A DNA stretch of 10,834 nt from Pseudomonadota bacterium. GTDB lineage: Bacteria; Pseudomonadota; Gammaproteobacteria; Burkholderiales; Burkholderiaceae_B. The position numbers and the translations under genes are program-made. Under the pieces are notes generated by a model that saw only the letters and a list, made by a program, of their open reading frames with translations, was not told the DNA's origin and did no database searches. Below are positions 1-7,897 of this stretch, piece by piece. Location: positions 1 through 10,834 of the forward strand of contig JAEYVD010000025.1 in the NCBI GenBank assembly GCA_023432075.1. Reading direction: 5' to 3'. Numbering within the stretch: position 1 is the first letter of the stretch; every line of letters begins with the position of its first letter.

Positions 1-33
1 ACGACGATTGAGCGGGCGCGCCAGGAAAGCGCG

Positions 34-921
34 CTAGGGCTTGCGGCGTGCCCGCGCCAGCGCGAGCAGATTGGAGGCCCGTGCACCGGTCGCATCGCGC
101 ACGGCCAGTCCCAGCACCGCGCGCGGCCAATCTAGCGCTAACGGCCGGTAGAGCACGCCATCCGGGCGCAGGGGGTGCAGCGAAGCCGGCACGATCGCCA
201 CGCCCATCCCCGCCGCCACCAGGTTCACGGCCGACGACAACTGCGGCGCCTGCTGCCCGATGCGCGGGCTCAGCCCGTGCTGCCGGCACGCCGCCATGAT
301 GTCTGCGCTCAGGCCATAGCCCGATTTGCGCGAGTACAGGATGAAGGTCTCCTGCTGCAGGTCGGTGGGCGTGAGCCGCTTGCGGCGCGCCAGCGCATGG
401 CCCAGCGGCATCGCGACCACCAGTGGTTCCTCCACCAGTTGCGTGAACGTCAGCCCGCCGTCCAGCGCAAAGGGCGGGCGCACGAACGCGGCGTCGATCG
501 CGCCGTCGCGCAGTTGCGCCACAAGCGTTTCGCTGTCGCCCTGCGACAGCGTCATTTCAACTTCCGGGTAGCGCTCGCGATACTGGCGGATCAGCTCGGT
601 CACCACGCGGTTGAAAGATGCCGACTCGGTGAACCCCAACGTCAGTTCGCCCACTTCGCCGCGCGCGGCGCGCTGGGCCGTGCGCACGGCCGCGTCGGCG
701 CGTTGCAGGATGTCTTGCGCACACGCCAGGAACGCGCGTCCGGCGTCGTTCAGCGTCACACCGCGGCCCGTGCGGTCAAAAAGGGGCGTGCCCACTTCCT
801 GTTCAAGCTGGCGGATCTGCTGGCTGAGCGGCGGCTGCGCCATGCCCAGCAGCTCGGCCGCGCGCGTGAAGTGCTGGGCCTCGGCAGTGACGACGAAATA
901 GCGAAGATGGCGCAATTCCAT
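34..921 (-). CDS. LysR-type transcriptional regulator
   Basis: Cytoplasmic DNA-binding regulator of 295 residues, the usual length for the LysR family. Residues 1-60 form the winged helix-turn-helix with the family's hallmark pattern: AAELLGMAQPPLSQQIRQLE (about 21-40), then GTPLFDR and RGVTLNDAG. A linker helix follows (about 62-88), and the rest (about 91-290) is the periplasmic-binding-protein-like effector domain. The opening MELRHLRYF is a canonical LysR start, so the ATG at 919-921 is preferred; the stop TAG is at 34-36. The HTH style resembles the CatM/BenM-like branch that controls aromatic or organic-acid catabolism, but the effector cannot be read from the sequence. The gene is divergent from the lyase at 1024, which by the usual LysR arrangement is its probable target. 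It probably also represses itself, because the shared 102-bp gap holds a LysR-like box. Family is certain; target and ligand are inferred. Confidence 0.95.
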   Translation of the reverse strand: MELRHLRYFVVTAEAQHFTRAAELLGMAQPPLSQQIRQLEQEVGTPLFDRTGRGVTLNDAGRAFLACAQDILQRADAAVRTAQRAARGEVGELTLGFTESASFNRVVTELIRQYRERYPEVEMTLSQGDSETLVAQLRDGAIDAAFVRPPFALDGGLTFTQLVEEPLVVAMPLGHALARRKRLTPTDLQQETFILYSRKSGYGLSADIMAACRQHGLSPRIGQQAPQLSSAVNLVAAGMGVAIVPASLHPLRPDGVLYRPLALDWPRAVLGLAVRDATGARASNLLALARARRKP

Positions 922-1023
922 TTGATACTCAGAAAATACTGATTAGAAATATTCCATATATTGGACATTCTAATGGCTGGCGCAGATCATGTGGGTATGA
1001 ACCTTTTCCCTTGAAGGCCCCCC
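922..1023. promoter_or_regulatory. Divergent control region with LysR-type box
   Basis: This AT-rich gap lies between the divergent LysR and lyase genes. A perfect 7-bp inverted repeat, ATTAGAA (942-948) and TTCTAAT (968-974), flanks a smaller T-N11-A dyad, TCCA-N5-TGGA (953-965), the classic LysR-box format. TCTAAT at 969-974 on the plus strand and the mirror TCTAAT at 947-942 on the minus strand each match a -10 hexamer at five of six positions. Neither has a convincing -35 element, as expected for an activator-dependent promoter. A GAAGG Shine-Dalgarno sequence lies at 1013-1017, 6 nt before the lyase ATG. The repeats are seen directly; the operator and promoter roles are inferred. Confidence 0.6.
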
Positions 1024-1884
1024 ATGACTGTCCACTTATCCCCCGGCGCGCGGTTGCGCCAGCAGCTCTCTGAAAACATCGTCGTGGCGCCCGGCGCCTA
1101 TGACGGCCTGTCGGCCCGCCTGGTTGCCGCGGCGGGATTCCCAGCGGTCTACGCCAGCGGCGGCGCCATCGCGCGTGCCGCCGGCTATCCGGACATCGGT
1201 CTGCTCAGTTTCACCGAGGTGATGGACCGCGTGGAAAAGATCGTCGACGCGAGCGGCCTGCCCGTGGTGGCGGACGCGGACACCGGATTCGGTGGCTCGG
1301 CCAACGTGGAACGCACGGTGCGCCTGATGGCGCGCGCGGGCGTGGCGGCGTTTCATATCGAAGACCAGTCCTTTCCCAAGCGCTGTGGCCACCTGGACGA
1401 CAAGAGCCTGGTCGATGCTGACGAGATGGCCCGCAAGGTCCACATTGCGCGCCAGACACTCGCCGATGCCGATACGCTGGTCATCGCGCGCACCGACGCC
1501 ATCGCGGTCGAAGGGTTTGACGCGGCCATCGCCCGCGCCGAGCTTTACCTGAAGGCCGGCGCCGACATGATCTTTGTCGAAGCGCCCGAGACGCTGGCGC
1601 AGATCCGCGCCATTGCCGAGCGGCTGCCGGGCTTGAAGCTCATCAACATGTTTTACGGCGGCAAGACGCCGCTGGTGCCGATGCCGGACCTGGCGGCGAT
1701 GGGCTACCGCCTGGCGATCATTCCGTCGGATCTGCAGCGCGCGGCGATCCACGCGATGCAGGAGACGCTGCGCGCGATCCGGCTGTCGGGCGACAGCAGC
1801 GCAATGGCGGACCGGCTGACCAGCTTCAAGGAACGCGAAGCCATCGTGCAGACCGGCCGCTATCTGGCGCTGGATGCTCAGTAG
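1024..1884 (+). CDS. Isocitrate lyase/PEP mutase-family C-C lyase
   Basis: Predicted cytoplasmic Mg2+-dependent TIM-barrel enzyme of 286 residues, typical for the short members of this superfamily (2-methylisocitrate lyase, dimethylmalate lyase, oxaloacetate decarboxylase, carboxyphosphonoenolpyruvate mutase). Visible signatures are YASGG (43-47), the metal-binding DADTGFG (84-90), EDQ (113-115), the lyase motif KRCGH (119-123) with its catalytic cysteine at 121, ARTDA (155-159) and VEAP (185-188). The KRCGH cysteine points to C-C bond cleavage of a 2-hydroxy di- or tricarboxylate rather than to phosphonate chemistry. It is not clearly PrpB, and there are no prpC/prpD neighbours, so no symbol is given. 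The start is set by the GAAGG site at 1013-1017. The gene is divergent from a LysR regulator that probably controls it. The last 7 bp overlap the 3' end of the convergent WG-repeat gene. Substrate unknown. Confidence 0.92.
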   Translation: MTVHLSPGARLRQQLSENIVVAPGAYDGLSARLVAAAGFPAVYASGGAIARAAGYPDIGLLSFTEVMDRVEKIVDASGLPVVADADTGFGGSANVERTVRLMARAGVAAFHIEDQSFPKRCGHLDDKSLVDADEMARKVHIARQTLADADTLVIARTDAIAVEGFDAAIARAELYLKAGADMIFVEAPETLAQIRAIAERLPGLKLINMFYGGKTPLVPMPDLAAMGYRLAIIPSDLQRAAIHAMQETLRAIRLSGDSSAMADRLTSFKEREAIVQTGRYLALDAQ

Positions 1885-4787
1885 GCGCGCGACGCCTCGG
1901 TACGCTTGCAGCCGTGCGGCATGCGCAGGGGCCACAGCCGCTGGCCGGCCGCGCCGTACAGGGTGCGGATGCCGCATTGCATCCTGACCTGCGCGACCAG
2001 GCTGCCGGCATTGTCGATGATCCGCGAGTCGTCCTCCGTGGACACCACCGCACGCCGGTTCTCAAATCCGGACAAGGCCCGATACTCCGCCGCAATGGCG
2101 AACGTGCCCGTGCTATCGACATAGCCGTAGCGCCGGTCGCTGGCGGCTGGCGCCAGGCCTTCGCGCAGCGGACCCAGCGCGTCGAATGCCGGCCCCGTCA
2201 GCACGCCCTTGGCATCCACCCAGCGCATGCCGCCGCCAGACAGATGCGTGACGGCGCGGCCTTCCGAGAACCCGGATCCAAACCCTTCGACCGTCAAGCG
2301 GGTCTTGCCGGTCACGTCCGTGTAGTCCGTCATGGTGCCTCGGTCGGCCGAGTAATACCGGATCAGCAGATCGGAGCGTGGCGGCCACGTCCATTCGCCG
2401 CTGCGCAGCGTGGCCAGAATCTTGCCGTTGGCGTCCATGACGTATGAGCCCTTGGCGTCCGAGGTCAGCGCGCGTGCGGGCGCGCCACGGAAGACGGTGC
2501 CGCTGCGGGCTGCCGGTGCAATCTGCCAGGCGCCCTTGCCGTTCAGGTAGCCTTCGCGGTCGGCGCGGCGGATCTCCATCCAGTCGCCCAGCCGCAGGTA
2601 GTCGGCATCCTTCATGTCCAGCGCGTCCGAGCCGTCCGGCGAGATGATCCAGCGGCGCTCGCTGTTGCCCGCGCTGACCGAGCCATCCCCAAAGTCGCCC
2701 ACCTGCAATCCGCGCATGAAGGCGGTCAGCGCCTGGCCGCGCGTATTGAACAGTGCGGCGGGACGATCGTACTCGTCTTCTTGCTTGCCGGGCTGCGTCA
2801 CCCGCCATAGCGTGTCGTTCACGCGCTCCACGCCGTGGTGGCTGGCCGGCACGACCCACTTGCCTTGCAGGTCGATGACGCCGACACGGCCCGCGCCCAG
2901 CGACGCGACCGCCTGGCCATTCTGGAATTCGCCAATGCTGCGGAACGTGGGGGCGGCCAGCAGCTTGCCGGCGGCAAAATCGTACAGTCCCCACGGCGCA
3001 CCGTCGGCCGCCGTCTGCACAAAGCGCGCCACGCCCGGGGCCACGACTTGTGTATCGAAGTTCTCGGGCAGCTCGAACGTCTTGCCCGCCCGGTCGATCA
3101 TGCGCACCACGCCGTCGCCATACACCTGCGCGTAGCCATGGCGGAACATGCCGATGTGCTGCTGCGCGGGCAGGTCGATGCGCTTGCCGCGCGCGTCCAG
3201 CAGCACCATGCCGTCGTCGGTCTCGGCCGCGTAGCGCAACTGGTCTGCCGTCAGGCCAGCGGCGTTCTCGTGGTCGGGGTCGTCCAGCGGCGTCACAGCA
3301 GACCAGGAGGCATCGGTGACCATCGTGCCATCGGCAAGCAGCAGCCCTGCCTGCGTATCGTCGCAATTGCAGTGGCTTTGGCCCAGCACGCCCAGCGGCC
3401 CGCCCGTGACGCCGGTGGGCAGCGGCTGAAGTTGCTGGTTCTGAAGCGCCTGGACGGTCTCGGGTTTGAGAAGCGCCTTGCCGTCCTTGTCCACCACATT
3501 GAGCACGGCCCCTTGCGCGTCGGACAGCCACAAATTGCCTTCGCGCGTCTGCAGGCGGCGGGCGTCCGCCAGCCATGCGGGCGCCGTGCCGCCGTGCAGC
3601 CATGCGCCGGTCGGCGTCAGCAAACCTGCGGCGCGGCTGGATTCGTCCATGAAAAGGACATAGCCCTCGAGTTCGTCGCCGGCCGACAGCCCCGCGCCCA
3701 ACGTGACCGGCGCGGCGTGGCCGGGCACCAGCGCCATCAGGTTGCCGCCCGACCGATACACAATGGTGTCGGCGTGGCGCTGCGACGTCTGGCCTTCTTC
3801 AGTTGTCAGCGTGGCCACGATCGTGCCGGTGCGGTCCATCACCGCAAAGCCGCCTCGCTGCGGCAGTTGTGCACTGTAGAAAGCCTTGCCCACCGGGAGG
3901 ATGCTTTCGTACTGCTGGTCCGCGCCGATCAGCTTGCCGTCCGACGTCACCAGCACGGAGCCGTCCGGACCGTAACCCGAGGCCAGGTTGCCGTCGTCCT
4001 GCAAGGAGATGTCGTCGAACTCCGGGTCCACGACCCAGTTCCAGTCCTTGTCCACCACGCCGTACTTGGCCTGGCCGTTGGTGGCGATGTACAGGCCCTT
4101 GTCGCCCAGCGGCCGCGTGATGACGACACCGTTCCCGCCGAAACGGCGCTCGCCGCTGGTAGAACGGTATTCCTCTTTGTACTGAACCGTGGCCCGCGCG
4201 GGCACGCCATCGAACAGGCGCACGGCGCGCACCACCTCGTCGAACGGCTCGCCCGCCGGATTGCCCTGGCGGTCGATCAGCATCGGCTTGCCGTCCAGCG
4301 TCACCGCCGCCAGCCCGACCTCGACAAAGTCCTGCGCGGTGTCGTAGCGCGGACGCACGGCCATGCGGCCATTGCGGTCGATGTAGCCCCACTTGCCTTG
4401 CCACCGGACGGCGGCGAGCCCGTGGCGGAAATCGCCCACTTCCTCAAAGATCGGCTCGATCGCGACGCGGCCGTTCTGGTCCAGAAAGCCCCACGCATGG
4501 CGGCGCAGCGAGCTGTCGCGCGGCACACGGTCGATGTTCTCGATCGCCGACGGCAGCAGCACGGCGGCGCGGCCGTCGTGCAGATTCCGGATGCAGCCGT
4601 TGCTGAAGGGATTGCGCGCGGAAATGTCGTCGGCAGCCGGATAGACCGGGTAAACGGATTCGCTCAGGCAATAGATGTGGCCCGGCTGCGTGTAGCCGGT
4701 CTGCGCTTGAACGGACAGGGATGCGCCCAGCGCGGCCAATGCGCAGGCGAGGCGGGTGGTTCGTAGCACGCGAGACGTCATGATCAT
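1878..4787 (-). CDS. Exported WG-repeat protein (second gene of operon)
   Basis: Protein of 969 residues with no assignable enzymatic domain. The start at 4787 (MIMTSR; a second ATG at 4781 is equally possible) is chosen because a signal peptide follows at once: basic RVLRTTR, a hydrophobic stretch, and a cleavage site near VQA|QT (residue 28). A longer in-frame start at 5012 would run through the upstream gene and lose the signal peptide. The mature chain is mostly diverged WG repeats, e.g. WGFLDQNG (99), WGYIDRNG (133), YGVVDKD (242), WGLYD (599), VGVIDLQGKW (635) and YGYVDSTG (887). Cysteines occur at 40, 65, 473, 475, 938 and 960; the first and last pairs match the upstream paralogue. Its ATG overlaps the upstream stop (ATGA, 4784-4787) and has no good Shine-Dalgarno site, so it is probably translationally coupled. 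Likely periplasmic or surface-located; function unknown. Its 3' end overlaps the convergent lyase gene by 7 bp. Confidence 0.9.
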   Translation of the reverse strand: MIMTSRVLRTTRLACALAALGASLSVQAQTGYTQPGHIYCLSESVYPVYPAADDISARNPFSNGCIRNLHDGRAAVLLPSAIENIDRVPRDSSLRRHAWGFLDQNGRVAIEPIFEEVGDFRHGLAAVRWQGKWGYIDRNGRMAVRPRYDTAQDFVEVGLAAVTLDGKPMLIDRQGNPAGEPFDEVVRAVRLFDGVPARATVQYKEEYRSTSGERRFGGNGVVITRPLGDKGLYIATNGQAKYGVVDKDWNWVVDPEFDDISLQDDGNLASGYGPDGSVLVTSDGKLIGADQQYESILPVGKAFYSAQLPQRGGFAVMDRTGTIVATLTTEEGQTSQRHADTIVYRSGGNLMALVPGHAAPVTLGAGLSAGDELEGYVLFMDESSRAAGLLTPTGAWLHGGTAPAWLADARRLQTREGNLWLSDAQGAVLNVVDKDGKALLKPETVQALQNQQLQPLPTGVTGGPLGVLGQSHCNCDDTQAGLLLADGTMVTDASWSAVTPLDDPDHENAAGLTADQLRYAAETDDGMVLLDARGKRIDLPAQQHIGMFRHGYAQVYGDGVVRMIDRAGKTFELPENFDTQVVAPGVARFVQTAADGAPWGLYDFAAGKLLAAPTFRSIGEFQNGQAVASLGAGRVGVIDLQGKWVVPASHHGVERVNDTLWRVTQPGKQEDEYDRPAALFNTRGQALTAFMRGLQVGDFGDGSVSAGNSERRWIISPDGSDALDMKDADYLRLGDWMEIRRADREGYLNGKGAWQIAPAARSGTVFRGAPARALTSDAKGSYVMDANGKILATLRSGEWTWPPRSDLLIRYYSADRGTMTDYTDVTGKTRLTVEGFGSGFSEGRAVTHLSGGGMRWVDAKGVLTGPAFDALGPLREGLAPAASDRRYGYVDSTGTFAIAAEYRALSGFENRRAVVSTEDDSRIIDNAGSLVAQVRMQCGIRTLYGAAGQRLWPLRMPHGCKRTEASRAY

Positions 4788-7700
4788 TCTGCGTTGGCGT
4801 TGGCGTTGTCGACTGCCGGCGGCGAGATGCCGGCGGCCTCGGGGCAGGTGAGTTTCCGGGGCGGCCAGCTCTGCCGGTCCTCGGCATCCACGATCACCAC
4901 CGTGTCGCACAGCACGCCGAACAGCGCGGTGGTCTTGCCCCGGGTATCGATGTACTCGATGAGCCGATTGCGCCGCACCAGCGCACGTCCTTCGTGAAAG
5001 TCGCCGGCCCATATGAACGCCGGCGCAATCGCATAGCGTCCGGTCAGATCGATGTAGCCGTACAGCTTGCCCGTGCGCTCCAGGCGGCGCGCACGCGCCA
5101 GTCCGTCCTTCATGCGGCCAAGCTGGTTGAAGTGCGCGCCCACGACGCGCTTGCCGTTCGCGTCGATGAACCCATACTTGTTGTCGCCGTCGCTGTAGGG
5201 GACCACGCCTTCACTGGCCTTGTCGCTGTCGATGGCGTAGCGGCCGGGCAGACGGGTGACCTCGCGGCCTTGCAGGTCCACCAGAATGCTCGATCCGCTC
5301 TCGTCGTCGTTGACGACGACGCGCTGCATCGATGCCAGCGGTGTGGCGTCGCCCCACTTTTCGAGCAAGGGCTTGCCGGTCTGGTCGATCAGGCGATAGC
5401 CCGCGCCGATGTTGGCGCGCGCCAGGCCTTCCGGCTGTGTGAAGAACGGATTGAATTCGCCATATTGCGCGGGCACCTTCATGTTGCCGCGCGCGTCGAT
5501 GGCGCCTTCGCGTTCGTCAAAGTCGATGTAAAGCCAGTCGCCGAATTGCTGCTTGTTGTTGGGCCGGCCCTCCGACAAGCGGATGGAGGCGCCCTCTGCA
5601 TCGATCAGGACAGCGCTTGCGTCGGCCAATTCGCCCAGAAAGCGCCCATCGGCAAGCTTCTGCGGCTTGCCGACCACGGGTTCACTCGTTTTGCCGGTGC
5701 GCAGGTTGATGACGCGGTAGGCGCGTTCGGTGTAGCCGCCGCGATTGCGCTTTGCCTCTGGCGCTTCGGCCAGCATGAGGCCGTTGCCCAAGTACTCCAG
5801 GTCGTAGGCGCCGTTGTAGCGGGCGGGCACAACCCACTGGCCCTCGCGGTTGACCACGCCCCAGCGGTCCTTCTCCTGGACCTTGGCCCAGTCGTCCTCG
5901 AACTCCTGTATCTGCTCGTAGGCCGGCTTGAGCGCGGGCGCGCCCTTGCGCACGTTCCACAGGCCGGAGCGGCGCTGGCGGTTTTCGTTCCTGGCGGAGT
6001 AGTGCAGCAGTTCGCCGTCAAGGCGCGAGGCGTCTTCCAGCACATGGGCGGGAACGGATACTTCCTGCCCGCGGGCATCGATCAGAAGCGCGTCGCCGCG
6101 CAGCATGTCCTTCGTACGGGCCCAGGTGTAGGGGCCTTTGAAGGGCCGGATCTCGGTGTATCGCGGTTCGATGGCCCATGCGCCGTCCGCGCCGATCGCA
6201 CCGGCTTGGTAGTTCCTGGTGCGCGCCACGATGGGCAGCGTGACATCGTACGTGTCGATGTTTGCCCAATCCGGATTCGTGACGATCTTGCCCGTCGCCG
6301 TGAGGATGCCGGTCGGCTGGCCATAGTCGTGCGGACGCAGGAGCGCCAGCGGGGCATCGGCATCGCGGGCGGACGTGCGGGCGTAGTGGAACTCGCTGAC
6401 GTCGTAGGCGCGCAGCTGCGCAAGGGTGGCCTCGTCGAGGATGCCAAGGCCGTCCCGGCCGTAAACCTGGTAAAGCGATTCGTCTGCTTCGGCGCTGCCT
6501 GTCGTTTGCGCGGCGTCTGCCGCGGCGGTGGCGGCGTCCATTGCAGCATCTGCCGCTGTGTCGGCCTGCACTGCGTCGGTTGCCATCGCATCGCCTGCCG
6601 AGGCCTCAGCTTGAGTCGCCTCGGTAGGCGTCGCCTCTGCCACCGTTGCCGCTTCGGCAACATCGGTTGCGGCATCGGCGGCGACCGGGGGGTTCTGGAA
6701 AGCCGCCGCAGTCTCCGCCGCGGACGCGGCCTGCACCGCAGCCGCCGCGTCGGCGGCATGGGCTTGATCTTCCGCGCTCATCGCGTCGCCGGCCGCGTCG
6801 GCAGCGCCAGCCGCGCGCCGCGCCGCGCCATAGACCCACGCGCGCCCTTGATGAATCTTGACCTCGCCGCTGCGCAAGGGAATCAGCTGCAGCCTGCCCT
6901 GCGGATCGATCAGCAGCGTCATGCCGGGCTCGGCGGCAAATCGCCAGCCCTCTTGTTCCCGAATACCCACATAGTCGCTTTCAAACGTGTGCAGCGGTTG
7001 GAGCTTGCCGTCCAGCAGCAACGTGCCGCCATCGGCGACCCGCACCAGCCAAACGCCCGGCGTTACCAGTTCCACGCGTTCATAACGCTGCGTCGACAGC
7101 GCTTCGCCGCGCACATCCACGAATTCCCAAGCCCGTTCGCGGTTCACGGCCACCACATCGCCATCGCGCAACGGCGGGGCCAGCGAGCGCAACACCTGCG
7201 GGCTGATCGCCCACGTGCCGTTCTGGTCCAGCAAGCCCCACCACCCGCCGTAGCGCGAGTCGCGCGTCTGCGCGGGCAGTTGGCCGCTGGTCGGCGCGGC
7301 CAGCGCCATCACCCCTTCGGGCAGCGCGGCAGGCTTGCCGGTCACGGTGTTCACAAGGCGCGGCGGCGTCGGAATTTCCATCGCCGCCAGCTTCTGGCCA
7401 GGCTCGAAACCCGAGGTGCGCGTGCCCAGCGGAAAGGTCTTCACGACCTTGCCCTGACGGTCGATCAGCACATCGCGTCCGTCCTCCTCGGCCAGCGCCG
7501 TGCCTTCTGCATTGAATCCGGTCGCGTCGCTAAAGCGCGGCGTGATGACCCAGCGTCCCCCGGCGTCGATGTAACCCCAGAGATCCTGCTGGCTGACGGC
7601 GGCCAGTCCGTTCTGAAAGGAGCGCGCTTCGGAATATGCCGGCGCGATGGCCATGACGCCTTGCTTGTCGATAAAACCCCAGGCAGCGGACTCGCCATCG

Positions 7701-7897
7701 GCGGTGCCCACCAGCACGGCTGCCAGGCCTTCCTGGAATGACTGGTGGCACGACGTGCCCGCGCCTTCGCCGAAATTGTTGTACGCGCACTGCTGCGCCC
7801 AGTTGGTTTGAGCGTGCGTATTGACCGGCGCCAAGAGCGCCATCCCCGCCAGCGCCGCCGCCAGCGCCAGCGGCTTGAAGAAGGGCGCCGCCGTCAT
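4784..7897 (-). CDS. Exported WG-repeat protein with acidic Ala-rich insert (first gene of operon)
   Basis: Protein of 1037 residues. The start at 7897 gives a clear Sec signal peptide (MTAAPFFKPLALAAALAG..., cleavage near THA|QT at residue 29); an in-frame ATG at 7993 adds 32 arginine-rich residues and hides it. WG-repeat units are clear at the N-terminus (WGFIDKQG at 73, WGYIDAGGRW at 107, WGLLDQNGTW at 220), in the middle (WGVVNREGQWVVP at 679) and at the C-terminus (YGFIDANG at 908, YGYIDLTG at 946), with degenerate units between. An alanine-rich, acidic, probably disordered or helical segment (about 358-472) interrupts the array. Cysteines lie at 37, 50, 997 and 1018 only, suggesting terminal disulfides. 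The C-terminus is NANANAE from a hexamer repeat. WG repeats are a widespread bacterial repeat of unsettled function, thought to be beta-rich binding modules. It heads a two-gene operon with its paralogue; promoter probably in 7898-8130. Function unknown. Confidence 0.9.
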   Translation of the reverse strand: MTAAPFFKPLALAAALAGMALLAPVNTHAQTNWAQQCAYNNFGEGAGTSCHQSFQEGLAAVLVGTADGESAAWGFIDKQGVMAIAPAYSEARSFQNGLAAVSQQDLWGYIDAGGRWVITPRFSDATGFNAEGTALAEEDGRDVLIDRQGKVVKTFPLGTRTSGFEPGQKLAAMEIPTPPRLVNTVTGKPAALPEGVMALAAPTSGQLPAQTRDSRYGGWWGLLDQNGTWAISPQVLRSLAPPLRDGDVVAVNRERAWEFVDVRGEALSTQRYERVELVTPGVWLVRVADGGTLLLDGKLQPLHTFESDYVGIREQEGWRFAAEPGMTLLIDPQGRLQLIPLRSGEVKIHQGRAWVYGAARRAAGAADAAGDAMSAEDQAHAADAAAAVQAASAAETAAAFQNPPVAADAATDVAEAATVAEATPTEATQAEASAGDAMATDAVQADTAADAAMDAATAAADAAQTTGSAEADESLYQVYGRDGLGILDEATLAQLRAYDVSEFHYARTSARDADAPLALLRPHDYGQPTGILTATGKIVTNPDWANIDTYDVTLPIVARTRNYQAGAIGADGAWAIEPRYTEIRPFKGPYTWARTKDMLRGDALLIDARGQEVSVPAHVLEDASRLDGELLHYSARNENRQRRSGLWNVRKGAPALKPAYEQIQEFEDDWAKVQEKDRWGVVNREGQWVVPARYNGAYDLEYLGNGLMLAEAPEAKRNRGGYTERAYRVINLRTGKTSEPVVGKPQKLADGRFLGELADASAVLIDAEGASIRLSEGRPNNKQQFGDWLYIDFDEREGAIDARGNMKVPAQYGEFNPFFTQPEGLARANIGAGYRLIDQTGKPLLEKWGDATPLASMQRVVVNDDESGSSILVDLQGREVTRLPGRYAIDSDKASEGVVPYSDGDNKYGFIDANGKRVVGAHFNQLGRMKDGLARARRLERTGKLYGYIDLTGRYAIAPAFIWAGDFHEGRALVRRNRLIEYIDTRGKTTALFGVLCDTVVIVDAEDRQSWPPRKLTCPEAAGISPPAVDNANANAE
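4791..4808. repeat. Three tandem copies of a hexamer at the operon junction
   Basis: GCGTTG is repeated three times exactly on the plus strand (CAACGC on the coding strand). It encodes the NANANA tail of the first WG-repeat protein. It also occupies the place where a Shine-Dalgarno site for the downstream gene (ATG at 4787-4785) would be. Copy changes would keep the reading frame. Confidence 0.8.
6482..6826 (-). other. Acidic alanine-rich low-complexity segment inside the first WG-repeat protein
   Basis: Residues about 358-472 of the 1037-residue protein are close to half alanine (54 of 115 by hand count). There are about 20 Asp/Glu residues and no Lys or Arg between Arg361 and Arg481. It contains recurring DAA, AEA and DAM-type words but no strict peptide period. 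No WG unit can be seen in it, and the downstream paralogue has no matching segment. It may be a flexible or helical spacer between two blocks of WG repeats; this role is inferred. Confidence 0.8.

Noticed and set aside
2113..3603. 496-codon minus-strand frame in another phase inside the second WG-repeat gene
   Set aside because: Arg/Gly/Ala-rich out-of-phase reading of the real gene, without any motif.
2835..4766. Open frame of 643 codons on the plus strand, antisense to the second WG-repeat gene
   Set aside because: Same low-complexity Arg/Ala/His/Gln-rich composition, no start signal and no recognisable family; a shadow of the minus-strand gene.
4788..5012. 75-residue N-terminal extension of the second WG-repeat gene
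   Set aside because: It overlaps the first gene out of phase, is Arg-rich, and buries a good signal peptide; the ATGA start at 4787 is better.
4994..7741. Open frame of 915 codons on the plus strand, antisense to the first WG-repeat gene
   Set aside because: Rich in Arg, Ala, His and Val with no domain pattern, and it mirrors a clearly real gene with signal peptide and WG repeats. Long antisense frames are expected at high GC with strong codon bias.
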